Of a stretch of DNA of 64,000 bases, positions 21,871-33,561 are shown piece after piece (positions within the stretch are counted from its first letter, which is position 1; each line of letters begins with the position of its first letter). The position numbers and the translations under genes are program-made. The notes under the pieces were generated by a model. The model saw only the letters and a program-made list of their open reading frames with translations, did no database searches and had not been told where the DNA came from. This DNA comes from Tenrec ecaudatus (lineage: Eukaryota > Chordata > Mammalia > Afrosoricida > Tenrecidae): contig NC_134539.1 of NCBI RefSeq assembly GCF_050624435.1, positions 123,549,525 to 123,613,524 of the forward strand. The letters are read 5' to 3'.

Positions 21871-22345
21871 TGTTAGACCAGGTCAACTAGAGAAAAAAAT
21901 TAATTGACACTCATGTATGTGTAAGAGAGAGTTTTATATCAAAGAGTAACTGCATATTGAGAAAACATCCTAGCCCAGTCCAGATCAAGTCCATAAGTCC
22001 AATATTAGCCCATATGTCTGACAGTAGTCCACAAATTCCTCTTTAGACTCATACAGCATAGACAATGATGCTGAATGCAGGAAGATCACAGGCCTGTGGG
22101 TGGAAAGTCTTGTGGATCCAAGAGAAGGGAAGCATCTCCAGGGATCTGGTTGCCATCAGCATGGCTCCATGTGGTTTATCAACAGGAATGTGAAGCAGAG
22201 AGTGCTTCCTGTTTCCAGGGAGGAAGAGAAGTTCCCAGAACCCTCACGCTAAGGCTGTGCACTCAATCAGGCTGTGACTTGATTGACAGGCTAGATTCCA
22301 CCCCTTCATTCTTTTATCAATTTGATATGAAATTGCATAACTACC
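21871..22345 (-). mobile_element. ERVL-like LTR (solo, antisense)
   Basis: Runs from TGTGTTAGACCAGGTCAACT to TGCATAACTACCACA on the plus strand, so the ends are TG...CA with short inverted repeats (TGTGTTAG / CTACCACA), as LTRs have. It shares CATCCTAGCCCAGTCCAGAT and TGCAGGAAGATCACAGGCC in complement with the sense copies. Confidence 0.7.
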
Positions 22346-22424
22346 ACAACCAATAAAATGAAAGGAACTCTTATTGGAGTCAGAACAAGAAAATACGGTG
22401 TACAGAACCCTCTCTACTAAAGTA
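22346..22424. other. Short unassigned spacer
   Basis: Between LTR and L1; includes an A-rich stretch. Confidence 0.4.
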
Positions 22425-23350
22425 GTCACTCAATTCAAGAACACTTTGTTCGAATAACCTGGCACTCCATGATGTTCATCTTCCCAACACAATCACTGAA
22501 GACAAATGGGTGAATAAGCAAATGTGGTGAAGAAAACTGATGGTGCCCAACTATCAAAAGATACAGCATCTAGAGTCTTAAAGGCTTGAAGGTCAACAAG
22601 CAGCCACCTAGCTGAGAAGCAACGAAGTCCACATGGAAGAAGCACACCAGCCTGTGTGATCATGAGGTATTGATAGAATCAGGTATCAAAGACCCAGAAC
22701 AAAAACTCATATCAATGTGAATGAGGGGGGGTGCAGAGTGGAAACCAAAAGCCCATCGTAGACAATTAGACATTCCCTTACAAAAGGGTTCACAAGGAAG
22801 AGACGAGCCAGCCAGAGTGCAGTATAGCACTGATGAAACATGTACCTTTCCTCTGGTTCTTTAATGCTTCCTCACTCCAACTGTCATGGCCCAATTCTAC
22901 CTTACAAATCCGGCTAGACCAGAGCATGTACATGGGTACAGATCAGAGCTGGAAACACAGGGAATCCAGGACAGATAAACCCCTCAAAGAAAATAATGAG
23001 AGTAGCAATACCAGGAAAGTAAGGGGAAGATGGGGGGAAAGAGGGGGAACTGATCACAATGATCTACATATAACCCCCTCCCAGAGGGATGGACAACAGG
23101 AAAGTAGGTGAAGGGAGACATCAGTGTAAGACGTGAAAAAAAAAAAAAAACTCTATCAATTATCAAGGGTTCATGAGAGAGGGAGGGTGGGGGAGGGAAG
23201 GGGAAAATGATGAGCTGATACCAAGGGCTCAAGTAAAAAGCAAATGTTTTGAGAATGATGGGGCAACAAATGTAAAAATGTGCTTGACACAATGGATGGA
23301 TGGATGTATTATGATAAGAGCTGTATGAGCCCCAAATAAAATTATTTTTA
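22425..23350 (+). mobile_element. L1 3'UTR copy (5'-truncated, sense)
   Basis: Starts near CAATTCAAGAACACTTTGTT, carries one copy of the GAAGACAAATGGGTG...TTAAAGGCTTGAAGGT unit, and ends with CCCCAAATAAAATTATTTTT. Confidence 0.92.
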
Positions 23351-23379
23351 AAAATAATAAATAAAAATAAAATTTAAAA

Positions 23380-23505
23380 AGAAAATTATGATGACAACAT
23401 ACATACAAATGTGCTTGACACAATGGATATATGTATGGATTGTGATAAGAGCTGTATGAGCCCCCAATAAAATGATACAAAATAATAGTTTTTAAAAAGA
23501 AAAAA
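23380..23505 (+). mobile_element. Second L1 3' terminus, ~110 bp
   Basis: Repeats the last ~110 bases of the L1 3'UTR (ACAAATGTGCTTGACACAAT ... GAGCCCCCAATAAAATGATA) only ~30 bp after the end of the previous copy, in the same orientation, followed by an A-rich tail. Confidence 0.9.
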
Positions 23506-24076
23506 AGATTTGTCCACCCCTTATGCTTTAAGGGAAACAATCCAAGATGTAGAAAGGGGATCTCACTACCACCAAGAAAGAGAGTTGAGAGCAGGGCATA
23601 TACATTGGACCTGGGGTTAACGCTCTGAGGACCTCCTAGGACCTAGACGTAGGGAGATGGAGAGAGATATAACACTAGAGATAGCTTGAGGTGGTAAGAA
23701 ATGGCACCAGCAGAACCAGAAGACCGGTGTGAGACAGCATGAAGGACTCCCAGCCCACAAGTGAGCTAGCTACAGGGGGACATACTGACCATAGAAGTGA
23801 AAGGACGGAGAACCTTCTGGCCAATGTTTACTGGAGGAATACGGTGCCTCTGGGCACTTGGTAGAGCTAAAAAGCTGTGACCCTTGCACCAGCAGGCTAG
23901 AAACCAGGCATAGGTGCCAGAGGGGTAAAAGCTGAAGGACATACCTGCCTGTGGGCATGACTGAAAAGAACCCACCTGGTTGAGGAACTGTTGTCATCTG
24001 TTCCTGATCAGGAATTGTGACCTGTTACATCCCCAATTGTGTTATATCCTAATTGTGATCTGTTACATCAAAATTA
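23506..24076. repeat. Unclassified interspersed repeat, possibly an LTR
   Basis: GC-richer block that looks retroviral-LTR-like at its right end (CACCTGGTTGAGGAACTGTT and the spaced motif TGTGATCTGTTACATC, repeated in variants at about 24010-24070). Short open frames inside have no motif. Family not identified. Confidence 0.35.
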
Positions 24077-24078
24077 TA

Positions 24079-24950
24079 CAGTAGAGTCCCGGTACTTGAC
24101 CACATCAGTACTCAACATAATCAGAATTCTATATGAAATGTCGAGAAAATTTTGCATCGGAGCTCGAACAAAACATCAGAATACGATCCGATGCACGTGA
24201 TTTTTTGTGAACAAAAGCAGCCGTGTTTCCATCACTCGGCGTTAGTTGGCGTTGTCGGTACTCATTGGTTAAACCTTTTGCAGCTGTGTTCCAAGTGTTT
24301 TGCTATGATCTTCTTAGTTTTTGTGGCTTTTTCTACTGATTTTAGATAAAAAACAAGGGACCTAAGAAAGAGTTTTTTAAAATGAATCACCGTGATTAGG
24401 AGCTGGTTAACCGTGGTGTTATCGTTTGTTGATGATAATTTATTAAACTCTTTAGAAAACGGTTAAGGAAACACCTACAGCAGACCACATTAGATTAAAA
24501 AAAAAATTTTTTTTAGGGAAAGTCAGCCACGTCCTAGTGAACAAAAGCAAAGAAAGGAAAAAACTCCTGAAAAGCAGCTGCTAGTTGGTTTAATGGAAGG
24601 GGATTCCCCTTGCAAACAGTGACTCTCTCCCCATCCCTCCTCTCCACACCCGGGTCCACAGATCCAGATCCTCATCCCTCTCAAGGTATGGGCCATACTG
24701 TAGTTGTTAAAAAATTTTTTAAATGTTGTGGTTTTTATTTAAATTATATTATTTAACTCTGAATTTATTTACTTTGAAATTTCTGTGTAGTGTTTTGTGT
24801 AAAAAGGCATGGTAAGGTTAAAACTTGGTCAAAAATGGATCGATCGTTTTCAGTTATTTCTTATGGGACAAATGGATTCGGAACTCGACTGCATCGCATC
24901 TCGATGCTCCTTTTAAAACGGAATAGCACTGAGGTCCGGCGGTGTCCTAT
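24079..24950. mobile_element. Tigger/pogo-like DNA transposon, non-autonomous
   Basis: Starts after TA with CAGTAGAGTCCCGGTACTTG and ends near GAGGTCCGGCGGTGTCCTAT, with an AT dinucleotide edge. Subterminal parts carry the TcMar-Tigger style (CGGAGCTCGAACAAAAC on the left; TTATGGGACAAATGGATTCG and GGAACTCGACTGCATCGCAT on the right). No transposase frame is left. The pairing of the outer inverted repeats is imperfect, so the class is likely but not certain. Confidence 0.5.
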
Positions 24951-24952
24951 AT

Positions 24953-25325
24953 ATTGAATAAGGAAGACTGGAAAAATCATCTATGAATTTGAATATGGTG
25001 CTGGAAAAGAATATTGAAAATACTAAAAGAACAAACAGATCAGTCTTGGAAGAACTACAGCCAGAATACTCCTTAGAGACAAGGACAGTGAGACTTACTC
25101 TGGACTTGTTGTAAGAGGGTTCAGTCCCTGGAGAAGGACATCCTGCTTGGTGGACAGCGAGGAAGAGGAGGGTCCTCAACAAGATGGACTAGCACAGTGG
25201 CTGCACTGATGAGCTCAAAAAGAAGTGAAATTGTGAGGATGGTGCAGGACCGGGCAGAGTTTCACTTTGTGCTCCAGAGGGTGGTTGTGAGTCAGAACCA
25301 ACTCAATGGCACCTAACAACAACAT
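24953..25325 (+). mobile_element. RTE 3' end (sense)
   Basis: GAATAAGGAAGACTGGAAAA through GGTTCAGTCCCTGGAGAAGG, GATGGTGCAGGACCGGGCAG and the terminus AACTCAATGGCACCTAACAA with CAACA tail. 5'-truncated. Confidence 0.9.
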
Positions 25326-26049
25326 CCCTGATTAACCCCATTGCTGTGAGTATGGTGGATGAGTTCTGTGTGGCACTACAACAGATTATCAATCCAGCAG
25401 AGGAGTGACGAGGGCCGTGGGTGCCACAATTGGTGAACGGGTTGAGAGGAAGTATGTACAACTTCCACCTCATAGGAGCTGGCTTTGGGACTGTTGTGTC
25501 TCTCTCCCTCTCCTGAAGTTCAAGGAAGTCTGATTCCGCCAGTGAGTCATTGTCATAAAAAATCATGATTGTCTCAAAGAAAGGAATTTATATAATATAA
25601 TGGGTTTGTGTTCCCATGAAAATGTCATTTTACTTGAAAGAATGACAAACAGATCAACTATGGCTATTCAGACTTGGATATTTGGCAGACATCATCTTAC
25701 AAATATACTGAAAGATTCTATCACTTCAAAGAAAATAACTTCAATGAGAAATTTCTAGCATAATTGGAATTTTGGAAAATTGTATTTAACATCATGATCT
25801 TAAAGTTTCTTAAGGTTGAAATATTTTTCCGATAAGATCAATGGTGGATAAGGACAAATGTTACCTGATATTATATAGTGATTTTGAACATTGGAGCCAT
25901 TATTGTTCCAAATGACCAATGCAAGATATTACAGAAGTATGTCTAATTAAAAGATCCATTTACATTGAAAAATAGGCCAGTGGATTTTAATATTAACAGA
26001 ATATTTAAATGTATTTATATGGCTTCAAATTTCACATTATATAACCTTT
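25326..26049. other. Unassigned
   Basis: 25330-25570 is GC-richer with an 87-codon minus frame lacking motifs; the rest is AT-rich. No repeat recognised. Confidence 0.4.
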
Positions 26050-26380
26050 AAGAGACTACCAGGACTGATCACAATGATCAAGGCATAATTACACACCCCG
26101 CAACGCAACCACTAGGGGGATGAACAAGAAATATGGGTGAAGGAAGACAGCGATTGGTATGTTATGAAAATAATAATAATTTATAGTTTATCAAGGGTTC
26201 ACATGGGTGGGGGAAGGAGGGCAAAAACAGGAGTTGATGCCAAGGGCTCAAATAGAAATTAAATGTTTAGAAAATGATGATGGCAACATATGTACAAATA
26301 TGCCTGATACAATTGATGTATAGATTGTTATAAGAGCTGTAAGAGCCCCCAATAAAATGATCTTAAAAGAAAGAAAGAAA
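26050..26380 (+). mobile_element. L1 3' end (5'-truncated, sense)
   Basis: GACTGATCACAATGATCAAG to AAGAGCCCCCAATAAAATGA followed by an A/G-rich tail. Confidence 0.9.
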
Positions 26381-26654
26381 CTACCAGGAGGTTAGTTTTG
26401 GTACAGTATCAAGGAAGAATCCATAATCTGGAGAGGCCATACGAACATTCTCCCCTTTTCCAAACACATCTCATAGCCAGAGTAGCTTTATATTCTTACG
26501 TCAAAACAGCATATGACAGCAGATTGAACACTGAAAAATATATACAAATCTAGCTTTTATTAAACCAGAAGTTAAAGAAATATCCACAAATATAAAACAA
26601 TATAATTCTTCTCACTAATTTTTCAAAGGGAGTATTTTTCATTAAGAAATATTA
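26381..26654. other. Unassigned
   Basis: No feature recognised. Confidence 0.4.
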
Positions 26655-27005
26655 CTTATGGGCAATACCAAGAGTGTAGAAGGAAGGTGGGGTAGAAAGA
26701 GGGAACTGATTACAAGGATCTACATATAACTCCCTCCCTGGGGGATGGACAACAGAAAAGTGGGTGAAGGGAGACATCAGACAGTGTAAGATATGACAGA
26801 ATAATAATTTATAAATTATCAAGGGCTCATAGGGAGGGGAAACAGGGAGGGAGGGGAAAAATGAGGAGCTGATACCAAGTGTTCAAGTAGAAAGAAAATA
26901 TTTTGAGAATGATGATGGCAACAAATGTAAAACTGTGCTTGACACAATGGGTAGATGTATGGATTGTGGTGAGTTGTATGAGCCCCCAATAAAATGATTT
27001 TTAAT
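26655..27005 (+). mobile_element. L1 3' end (5'-truncated, sense)
   Basis: GAACTGATTACAAGGATCTA, TTTATAAATTATCAAGGGCT and the end GAGCCCCCAATAAAATGATT. Confidence 0.92.
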
Positions 27006-27727
27006 GTTACTTATGTTATATGTAATGAATTTATTGAATTAATAAATATTTTCAATTTTCTTATATTTCCTTTCTAATATGGTAAGTATTGTTAGCTATA
27101 ATTCCTATAAATAAAAGCATGTAAAAGGTCTTGAATGTTAAAAAAATTTAAGAAATTCTGGGAAAGACAAATACCAAATTCAGTGAAGTAGCTACATGGG
27201 CAGAGAAGTAATAGGATTAAGGAGGACTTCAACTTGAACCTGTAGAACTTAGTTTTAAACAACCTTGAGAGCAATATGGTCAAATATTAAAAAAGAAAAA
27301 TAGGGCAATAGGTGTTTGCTTTCTATACTATTCCGTTTTTTAACATTTCAAAATTAAGTCTAGTACAAGCAAGCACTACAATTAGTATAAACGTTCTCTT
27401 CTGCTGTGTAGTTGGACATGAATCCTAGTGCATTACGGTATTCAGTCAGACTTCTTTTACATAGAAAAACTTAAAACATCATGGAAAGCCTGATAATCTG
27501 GTCATTCTTCATCTTTTTTCAAATAAAGCAGCTTCATCCAAATGAGTAAAAATCAAATAAAAATAAAATCGCAGGAGATGTTCAGGGTGTAAAATGTATC
27601 CGTTCTGTGTTATGTAGCCTGCGATTTTGAATGAAGACATATTTGAACCAAGAGAATATCTGCATCCATTTGCAGAGAGGCTTAACTGCTGCATTTACTG
27701 AAAACATATTGAATTCTAATTAGATAT
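27006..27727. other. Unassigned, no recognised repeats
   Basis: About 0.7 kb of AT-rich sequence. A 61-codon minus-strand frame at 27509-27694 has no known motif. Possibly unique host sequence. Confidence 0.4.
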
Positions 27728-28310
27728 CAGTTCCTTGGTTAAGGATGAAGGATATAGAGATAAATAAGAAAAGACCCCTGCCCTCAGGAAGCTCACAGCC
27801 TAGAGAAGCATCACAAAGAATTACCATAAAATGCGATGTTCTAAAACGCATGCATGATATGATTTTCAGTCACACAATAAACAGGTCTGTAAAGGGAATA
27901 ATAGCACTAGGAAGGTATGCACGCCTTAGAATAATCAATCATTTGTGATAAAAGGGGCAGCACTTACCGAACAGCAAAGTTCAGAAAGGACAAGAAAGGA
28001 GGAAGACGGAAAAAGGAAACAGGGAGGATGTGGGATAAATGATGCAATATTGTGGGAATTGTGATCAAAGATAGGAAACAAAATGGGTATGAATTGTTGA
28101 ATGGAAAAATTTACAATGAAAAGTTTTGGTTTTTAAAGGATATATATATATAGATTAATTTTACATCGCTCAATTAGTATTGGATGGAATGCTAATTCTG
28201 ACAGATCTCAGGATGGTTTTACAGATAGGGTAACATTTAAACTGGAACGTGAATCATGAGTAGAAGTTCTATAAATAGGAAAGAGGAAAATGTATTCCAG
28301 ACAAAAATGA
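27728..28310 (-). mobile_element. L2 LINE 3' region (antisense), interrupted
   Basis: AGACCCCTGCCCTCAGGAAG and CTCACAGCCTAGAGAAGC match the complement of the ancient L2 3' end. TTACAGATAGGGTAACATTT, AAACTGGAACGTGAATCATG and TGTATTCCAGAC further right match the adjoining L2 part. A different retroelement tail (28010-28140, related to 6680-6815) lies between. Confidence 0.65.
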
Positions 28311-29829
28311 ATATATATATATATATGTATATATTTTTTTATATTCCCTAGTTCGCTAGTTCACAAAATAATGTTTCTGTGAATAAAAAAATGTATATCT
28401 ACTTTGATTAGATATACATAGCATTGAATCTTGTCTCAAATATAGGATGATAAGTAATCAGCTGTAAATGGGGTAAGTGACAGTTTATTGTACCTATTTA
28501 GGAGTCTTTAAAACAAGCTATCACTTTAAGCAAGCATGGCAGGATGAAGTATTTTGTGGTGTTGAGCAGGGACAGTAAGAGCTCACATTAATATGCTTGT
28601 GACCACTTTAAAAAATGAAACAGAGCAGTAAAAAAAAAGAAACAAACGTGTAGAAGCAGATGCGGCATTCTTTTACTAATAATTTAATATTTCTACAAGG
28701 TATAACGCAGATAGGGGAAACAGCATATAGAAAGAACTGTGCAGTAGCAAAAATTCTAAGGTGATTCTTAAAGGTTTCCTCAATCTATTATAACTGAATA
28801 GGCACTTCCCTAAAGTGATTTCAATGAGCAAAAAATGTTAGCTCCCACACAAAGAGCAGATCATACTAATTAAAAAGAAATAAGTAATATTCTTAAGTGG
28901 CCGTGTTGCTATGAGGTTAACCTTTATAGAAAAGTAGAACTAGCAAATTATATTTAATATTTTATGAATACTTCTAACATTAGCATTTCCCATAATAATG
29001 ATTACAATAACTTTGAACTACATAATTTAAAAACTCACATTTTCTTTGTATTAGAAGAGAAAATGAAAACCTAAAATGAATGAAAGAGAACACATAGACA
29101 CTAAGATCCTGACTGCAAATGACCCAATAAACCCATACCTATTTACAGTGTTATATTTAAAATTCCATCTTTGCTATAGGATCTGTTTCCCTTAAATGAT
29201 ATTTAACAATCATAAGAGCCACATATTAATCACTTTAAATATCCAATTTTAGTTTGGCACTATAATTTTCAAATGTTTGTGAGTGTGACAATGCCAATGG
29301 ATAAAGTCTTCTAATAAAGATGAAACTCACTATTTAAGAGAAATTCCAGGAAAGAATAAGAGATCAATATTACCTGGTGCAAGAAAAAAAGGGAAGAAAT
29401 TTTCTTTTTATGTATAACTGATTATTATAAATCTAATTTCATAAATATCATCTATTCATACACAATGCTTAGATTTTTTTATCTCCAGGCATACCTCTTT
29501 TCTATACTCATGGTTCTTATAACCACATACTTATAACTAATCAAATATTGATATCTGTTACTAACAGATGGGAAAAGTCAGACCTCTGGGGATTTAACTA
29601 TAAGTAAAGGAAATTGCCTTGGCTGTGGGAATTCATAACTAATCATATCTTTGTATCTAACCACATATATACAGCTATGTGAATAAGCACCACCATCTTC
29701 ATGTATCTAAACCTAAGCCTGCTCTTTCCTAATCCTTATTCAAAGTTCCATTATTCCAGATCCTTGAGCCAAAATCTTTGGATTAATCCTTGACTCCGCT
29801 TTTTTCTCATATACCAATCCATGAAGTTT
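28311..29829. other. AT-rich, mostly unassigned
   Basis: About 1.5 kb with short (TA)n tracts at 28139-28152 and 28312-28332. No coding or RNA feature. 29740-29800 may be an old LINE remnant. Confidence 0.4.
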
Positions 29830-30360
29830 TTCTCTCATGAATTATACTTTGGGTGTTGTATCAAGAACTCTTTAAGCCAACGTCATAAAATGTTTCCCTA
29901 TATTCTCTTCTAAGTTTTATCATTTACATTTTTACAGTTAGGTCTATAACACATCTAGAATTTTGTTTTAAATCGAGATACAAAACACTCTGCAAAAAAA
30001 TTCCGTTTTGTTGACGTATAATTTGCATACAATAAAATTCACCTGTTTTAAATGTAAAACTCAGAGAATGTTAGTAAATTTGTGTAATTGCTGCAATTCA
30101 GGTTTAGAACATTTCCTCAAAAGATCGTTTGTGTTTGTCTGCGGGTCATTCCCAGCCCTAGGAAACCACTTGTTTGCTGTCTATAAAGATTTTTCTTTTC
30201 TGAACAAATAAGTAGAATCATAAAATATGTAACCTTTACAAATGGGATATTTTACTCAGCATAGTTTTTTACCTTCACGCATGTGAGAGCATGTATCAGC
30301 AGTTTCTTCTTTATTATTAAGTCAGATCTATTGTAATAAACTACATTTTGCTTATTGCAT
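29830..30360 (-). mobile_element. Ancient L1 (L1M-type) 3'UTR, antisense
   Basis: TTGACGTATAATTTGCATAC, AATAAAATTCACCTGTTTTA, TAGGAAACCACTTGTTTGCT, GAACAAATAAGTAGAATCAT, TATTTTACTCAGCATAGTTT and GAGAGCATGTATCAGCAGTT follow the order of old mammalian L1M 3'UTRs. Confidence 0.7.
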
Positions 30361-30460
30361 GCCAAGAGGAGACTTTTCTTGTGCACCAGTAAAATGCTTA
30401 ATGAGTGACAGTAATTAGAGCTAATAAAAAGGGGATTAAATAATTAGAGCTAATAAGGAG

Positions 30461-31945
30461 ACCGTCGAGGAATATGAGTTTTATTACTCAGACAAGAAGT
30501 GGTGTTAACCAACCCAGGGACAAGGAAACAACACGTGATCCAAAATCAGTGGCAAGAAGGGTGTAAAAGGCCTGGAAGGAATTGATCAAGGTCAATATAA
30601 CTGGGAGAAATTACTGAAACCCAAATGAAGACTGAGTATGATAGTGGGACAGGAGGAAGGTAAAAGGAAATAGAGGAAAGAACTAGGAGGCAAAGAGCAT
30701 TTATAGAGGTCTAAATAAAGGCATGTACATATGTAAATATATTTATATATGATGATGGGGAAATAGACCTATGTGCATATATTTATAGATTTAGTATTAA
30801 GGTAGCAGATGGACATTGGGCTTCCACTCAAGAACACTTTGTTCTATTAAACTGGCATTCCATGAAGCTCACCTTCCCAACACAATCACTGAAGACAAAG
30901 CGGATGCATAAGCAAATGTGGTGAAGAAAGCTGATGATGCCCGGCTATCAAAAGATATAGCATCTGAGGTCTTAAAGGCTTGAAAGTAAACAAGTGGCCA
31001 TCTAGCTCAGAAGTAACCAACCCACATGGAAGAAACATACCAGTTTGTGTGATCATGAGGTGTTGAAGAGATCAGGGGTCAGACATCAAAGAACAAAAAA
31101 TCATTATCATTGTGTGCTCACCTCCCTGATACGATCGCTGAAGACAAATGGGTGCATAAGCAAATGTGGTGAAGAAAGCGGATGGTGTCCAGCGATCAAA
31201 AGACATAGTGTCTGAGGTCTTAAAGGCTTGAAGGTAAACAAGCTGCCATCTAGCCCAGAAGCAATAAAGCCCACATGGAAGAAGCACACCTGCCGGTGTG
31301 ATCATGAGGTGTAGAAGGGATCTGGTATCAGGCATCAAAGAACAAAAACCATATAATTGTGAATGAGGAGGAGTGCAGATTGGGCACCCAAGACCCATCT
31401 GAAGGCAACTGGACATCGTTTTGTAGAGGGGTCACGGGGAGGAGACGAGCCAGTCAGGGTGCAGTGTAGCAACAATGAAACACACCTTTCCTCTATTTTT
31501 AAAATGCTTTCTCCCCCCACCCCCACTATCATGATTACAATTCTACCTTACAAACCTGGCTAGACCAGAGGATGTACTCTGGTACAGATACGAACTAGAA
31601 ACACAGGGACTCCAGGACGGATGATCCCTTCAGGACAAGTGGTGAAAGCGGCGATACTGGGAGGGTAGCGGAAGGGTGTAGAAAGGGAGAACCAATTACA
31701 AGGATCTACATATAACCTCCTCCTTGGGGGGTAGACAACAGAATAATAATTTATAAATTATCAAGGGTTCATGAGGGAGGGGGGAAGGAGGGGAAAAATG
31801 AGGGGCTGATACAAAGAGCTCAAGTAGAAAGCAAATGTTTTGAGAATGATGAGGGCAACAAATGTACAAATGTGCTTGACACAATGGACACATATATATG
31901 ATTGTGATAAGAGTTTTAAGAGCCCCAATAAAATGATTTTTTTAA
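30461..31945 (+). mobile_element. L1 3'UTR copy with internal tandem duplication (sense)
   Basis: Matches 50030-51290 of the reference L1 copy, from AACCAACCCAGGGACAAGGA to AAGAGCCCCAATAAAATGAT. Unlike the other copies it carries the GAAGACAA...TTAAAGGCTTG unit twice (see 30866-31350). Confidence 0.93.
30866..31350 (+). repeat. Tandem duplication (~250-bp unit) inside the L1 3'UTR
   Basis: Unit 1 runs from GCTCACCTTCCCAACACAAT (30869) to CATCAAAGAACAAAAA (about 31098). Unit 2 restarts at GCTCACCTCCCTGATACGAT (31117) and ends CATCAAAGAACAAAAA (about 31350). Both include GCATAAGCAAATGTGGTGAA and CTGAGGTCTTAAAGGCTTGA. They differ at many sites, so either the duplication is old or it arose by recombination between different copies. 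Confidence 0.9.
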
Positions 31946-32047
31946 AGACACTGGAATTCTTTTATTTTTTTACAGGAAAAAATCCTCGTAGGTCTCCATC
32001 CCATCACTCAGAAGTGAGACTCACCTACAATGCTGTAGTTATTTTTT

Positions 32048-32700
32048 GTTGTTAGCTACTGTGGAGTCAGCTCCGACTCATAGCAACGCAATGTACAACC
32101 GAACAAAACATTGCCTGCCCCTGTGCCGCCCTTACAATTGATCTTAGGTTTAACCCCATTGTTGCAGCCACTGTGTTACCTCAGCTTGTCCAGGGTCTTC
32201 ACTTTTTCGCTGCCCCTCTACTTTATCAAGCCTGATGTCCCTTCTTCAGAGACTGGTTTCTCCTGATGACATATCCAAAGTGTGTGAGATGAAGTCTTAT
32301 TATCCTTGCTTCTAAGGAGCATTCTGGCTGTACCTCCTCCATGATATATGTGTTGGTTTTTATGGAAATCCGTGGTACTTTTCAGGGGAATAGATTTTCC
32401 TGCCATCTTTCTTATTCCTTGTCTAGCCATCACACAGCATATGAGGTGACTGAATATACTATAGTTTGAATTAAGTGCTTTTCAGTCCTCAAAGTAACAT
32501 CCTTGCTGTTCAACACTTTACAGAGGTCTTGAGCGGCAGATTTAATCCATGAAATGTATCGTTTGACCTTTTGAATGCTGCTTCCATGAGCATTGATTGT
32601 GGATCCAAGCAAGACAAAATCCTCAACAACTTCAGTCCTTTCTCCATTTATCAGGATTTATTTTCTTACACTGTAGCAGCCTAAAACTTGCTCAGATCTA
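32048..32700 (-). mobile_element. RTE 3' part (antisense)
   Basis: TTGTTGTTAGCTACTGTGGA at the terminus, then CTGCCCCTCTACTTTATCAA, ATTCTGGCTGTACCTCCTCC, CACAGCATATGAGGTGACTG and TGTGGATCCAAGCAAGACAA in RTE order, to the end of the C-terminal coding region. Confidence 0.9.
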
Positions 32701-33484
32701 GCTTCATGACTGTTGGTAAGTCCAGTGTTAAGTCCACTGTTGTGGCTTTGTGCCGATTCATCTCACTGAGGGTTTCTCTCATTTCTACTGACCCTCCACA
32801 GGGTTAAATAAGCCTCTGTGGAACACTGCCAAACGGTGACAAAGAACATGGTAGCACTAACATGAAGAGATCTCCATAATGACTCACTAATGAACAACCA
32901 TGCAAGTTGCTAAAAACTTGGATAGTATGTCCTTATTTGTATAAAAGGGAAAAGATAACATACATCTCTATTTGTATGAAAAGTACATAGATATGTGGAA
33001 AAGTGGTTTGGAGTGAAAATAGGAAAGTAATAGGAAAGTCTCTTCTGGAGAAGAGACTGTGGCCAAAGAAGGAAGGCAAAGGGGCATATTTTTCTGTTTT
33101 TTGTGTGTATTTTAATTTTAAAATATTTTTGACAATGAAGATATTTTCATGTGTATACTTTTGTAATTTTCAAAGGAGAGAAAGAAAACAAAGTACTTTG
33201 AGCTCGGCCTAAAGATGAATTGGTACAGTACAGTATTTGAGAAAATGGTAAATATTATTCTTAATTAATTAGGATCTCAAGAACACTACAAAGTTAAAGT
33301 AAACAACAAATGGTTTTACTTGCCGAGTACAATTCCGTTACTGCCAAAGCACCACAGGAAATGAAATGCTTTGAAAATTTAGGCAGTACGCAGGATAACA
33401 TCATCAGCTTTCAAATGAAGAAAAAGAACCAGAAGAACTGTTTCTCTCCTTGTGCTTATTTCTTTTAAATATCTGTGATTCCAG
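32701..33484. other. Unassigned, few repeats
   Basis: No repeat family recognised with confidence. A 69-codon frame at 33003-33212 has no motif. Confidence 0.4.
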
Positions 33485-33561
33485 CCAAAAGACTGCATGT
33501 GCAGGAGATGCCACCAGATTGTCCCTGAGGGGTTGTTGTAGACGCTCACTGCTCTGTTCTG
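33485..33561 (+). other. Candidate exon (splice-signal based)
   Basis: A pyrimidine-rich tract (TTTCTCTCCTTGTGCTTATT at 33441-33460, then TTTCTTTTAAATA and GATTCCAG) ends in an AG acceptor at 33483-33484. Seventy-seven bases later a strong donor follows (CTG|GTAAGTTT, intron start 33562). One frame stays open across it (QKTACAGDATRLSLRGCC...); the others have stops. No homologous protein recognised. It could be a coding, UTR or lncRNA exon, or chance. Confidence 0.2.

Noticed and set aside
28139..28332. (TA)n tracts as origin or regulatory element
   Set aside because: Short simple-sequence tracts in AT-rich DNA without further structure.
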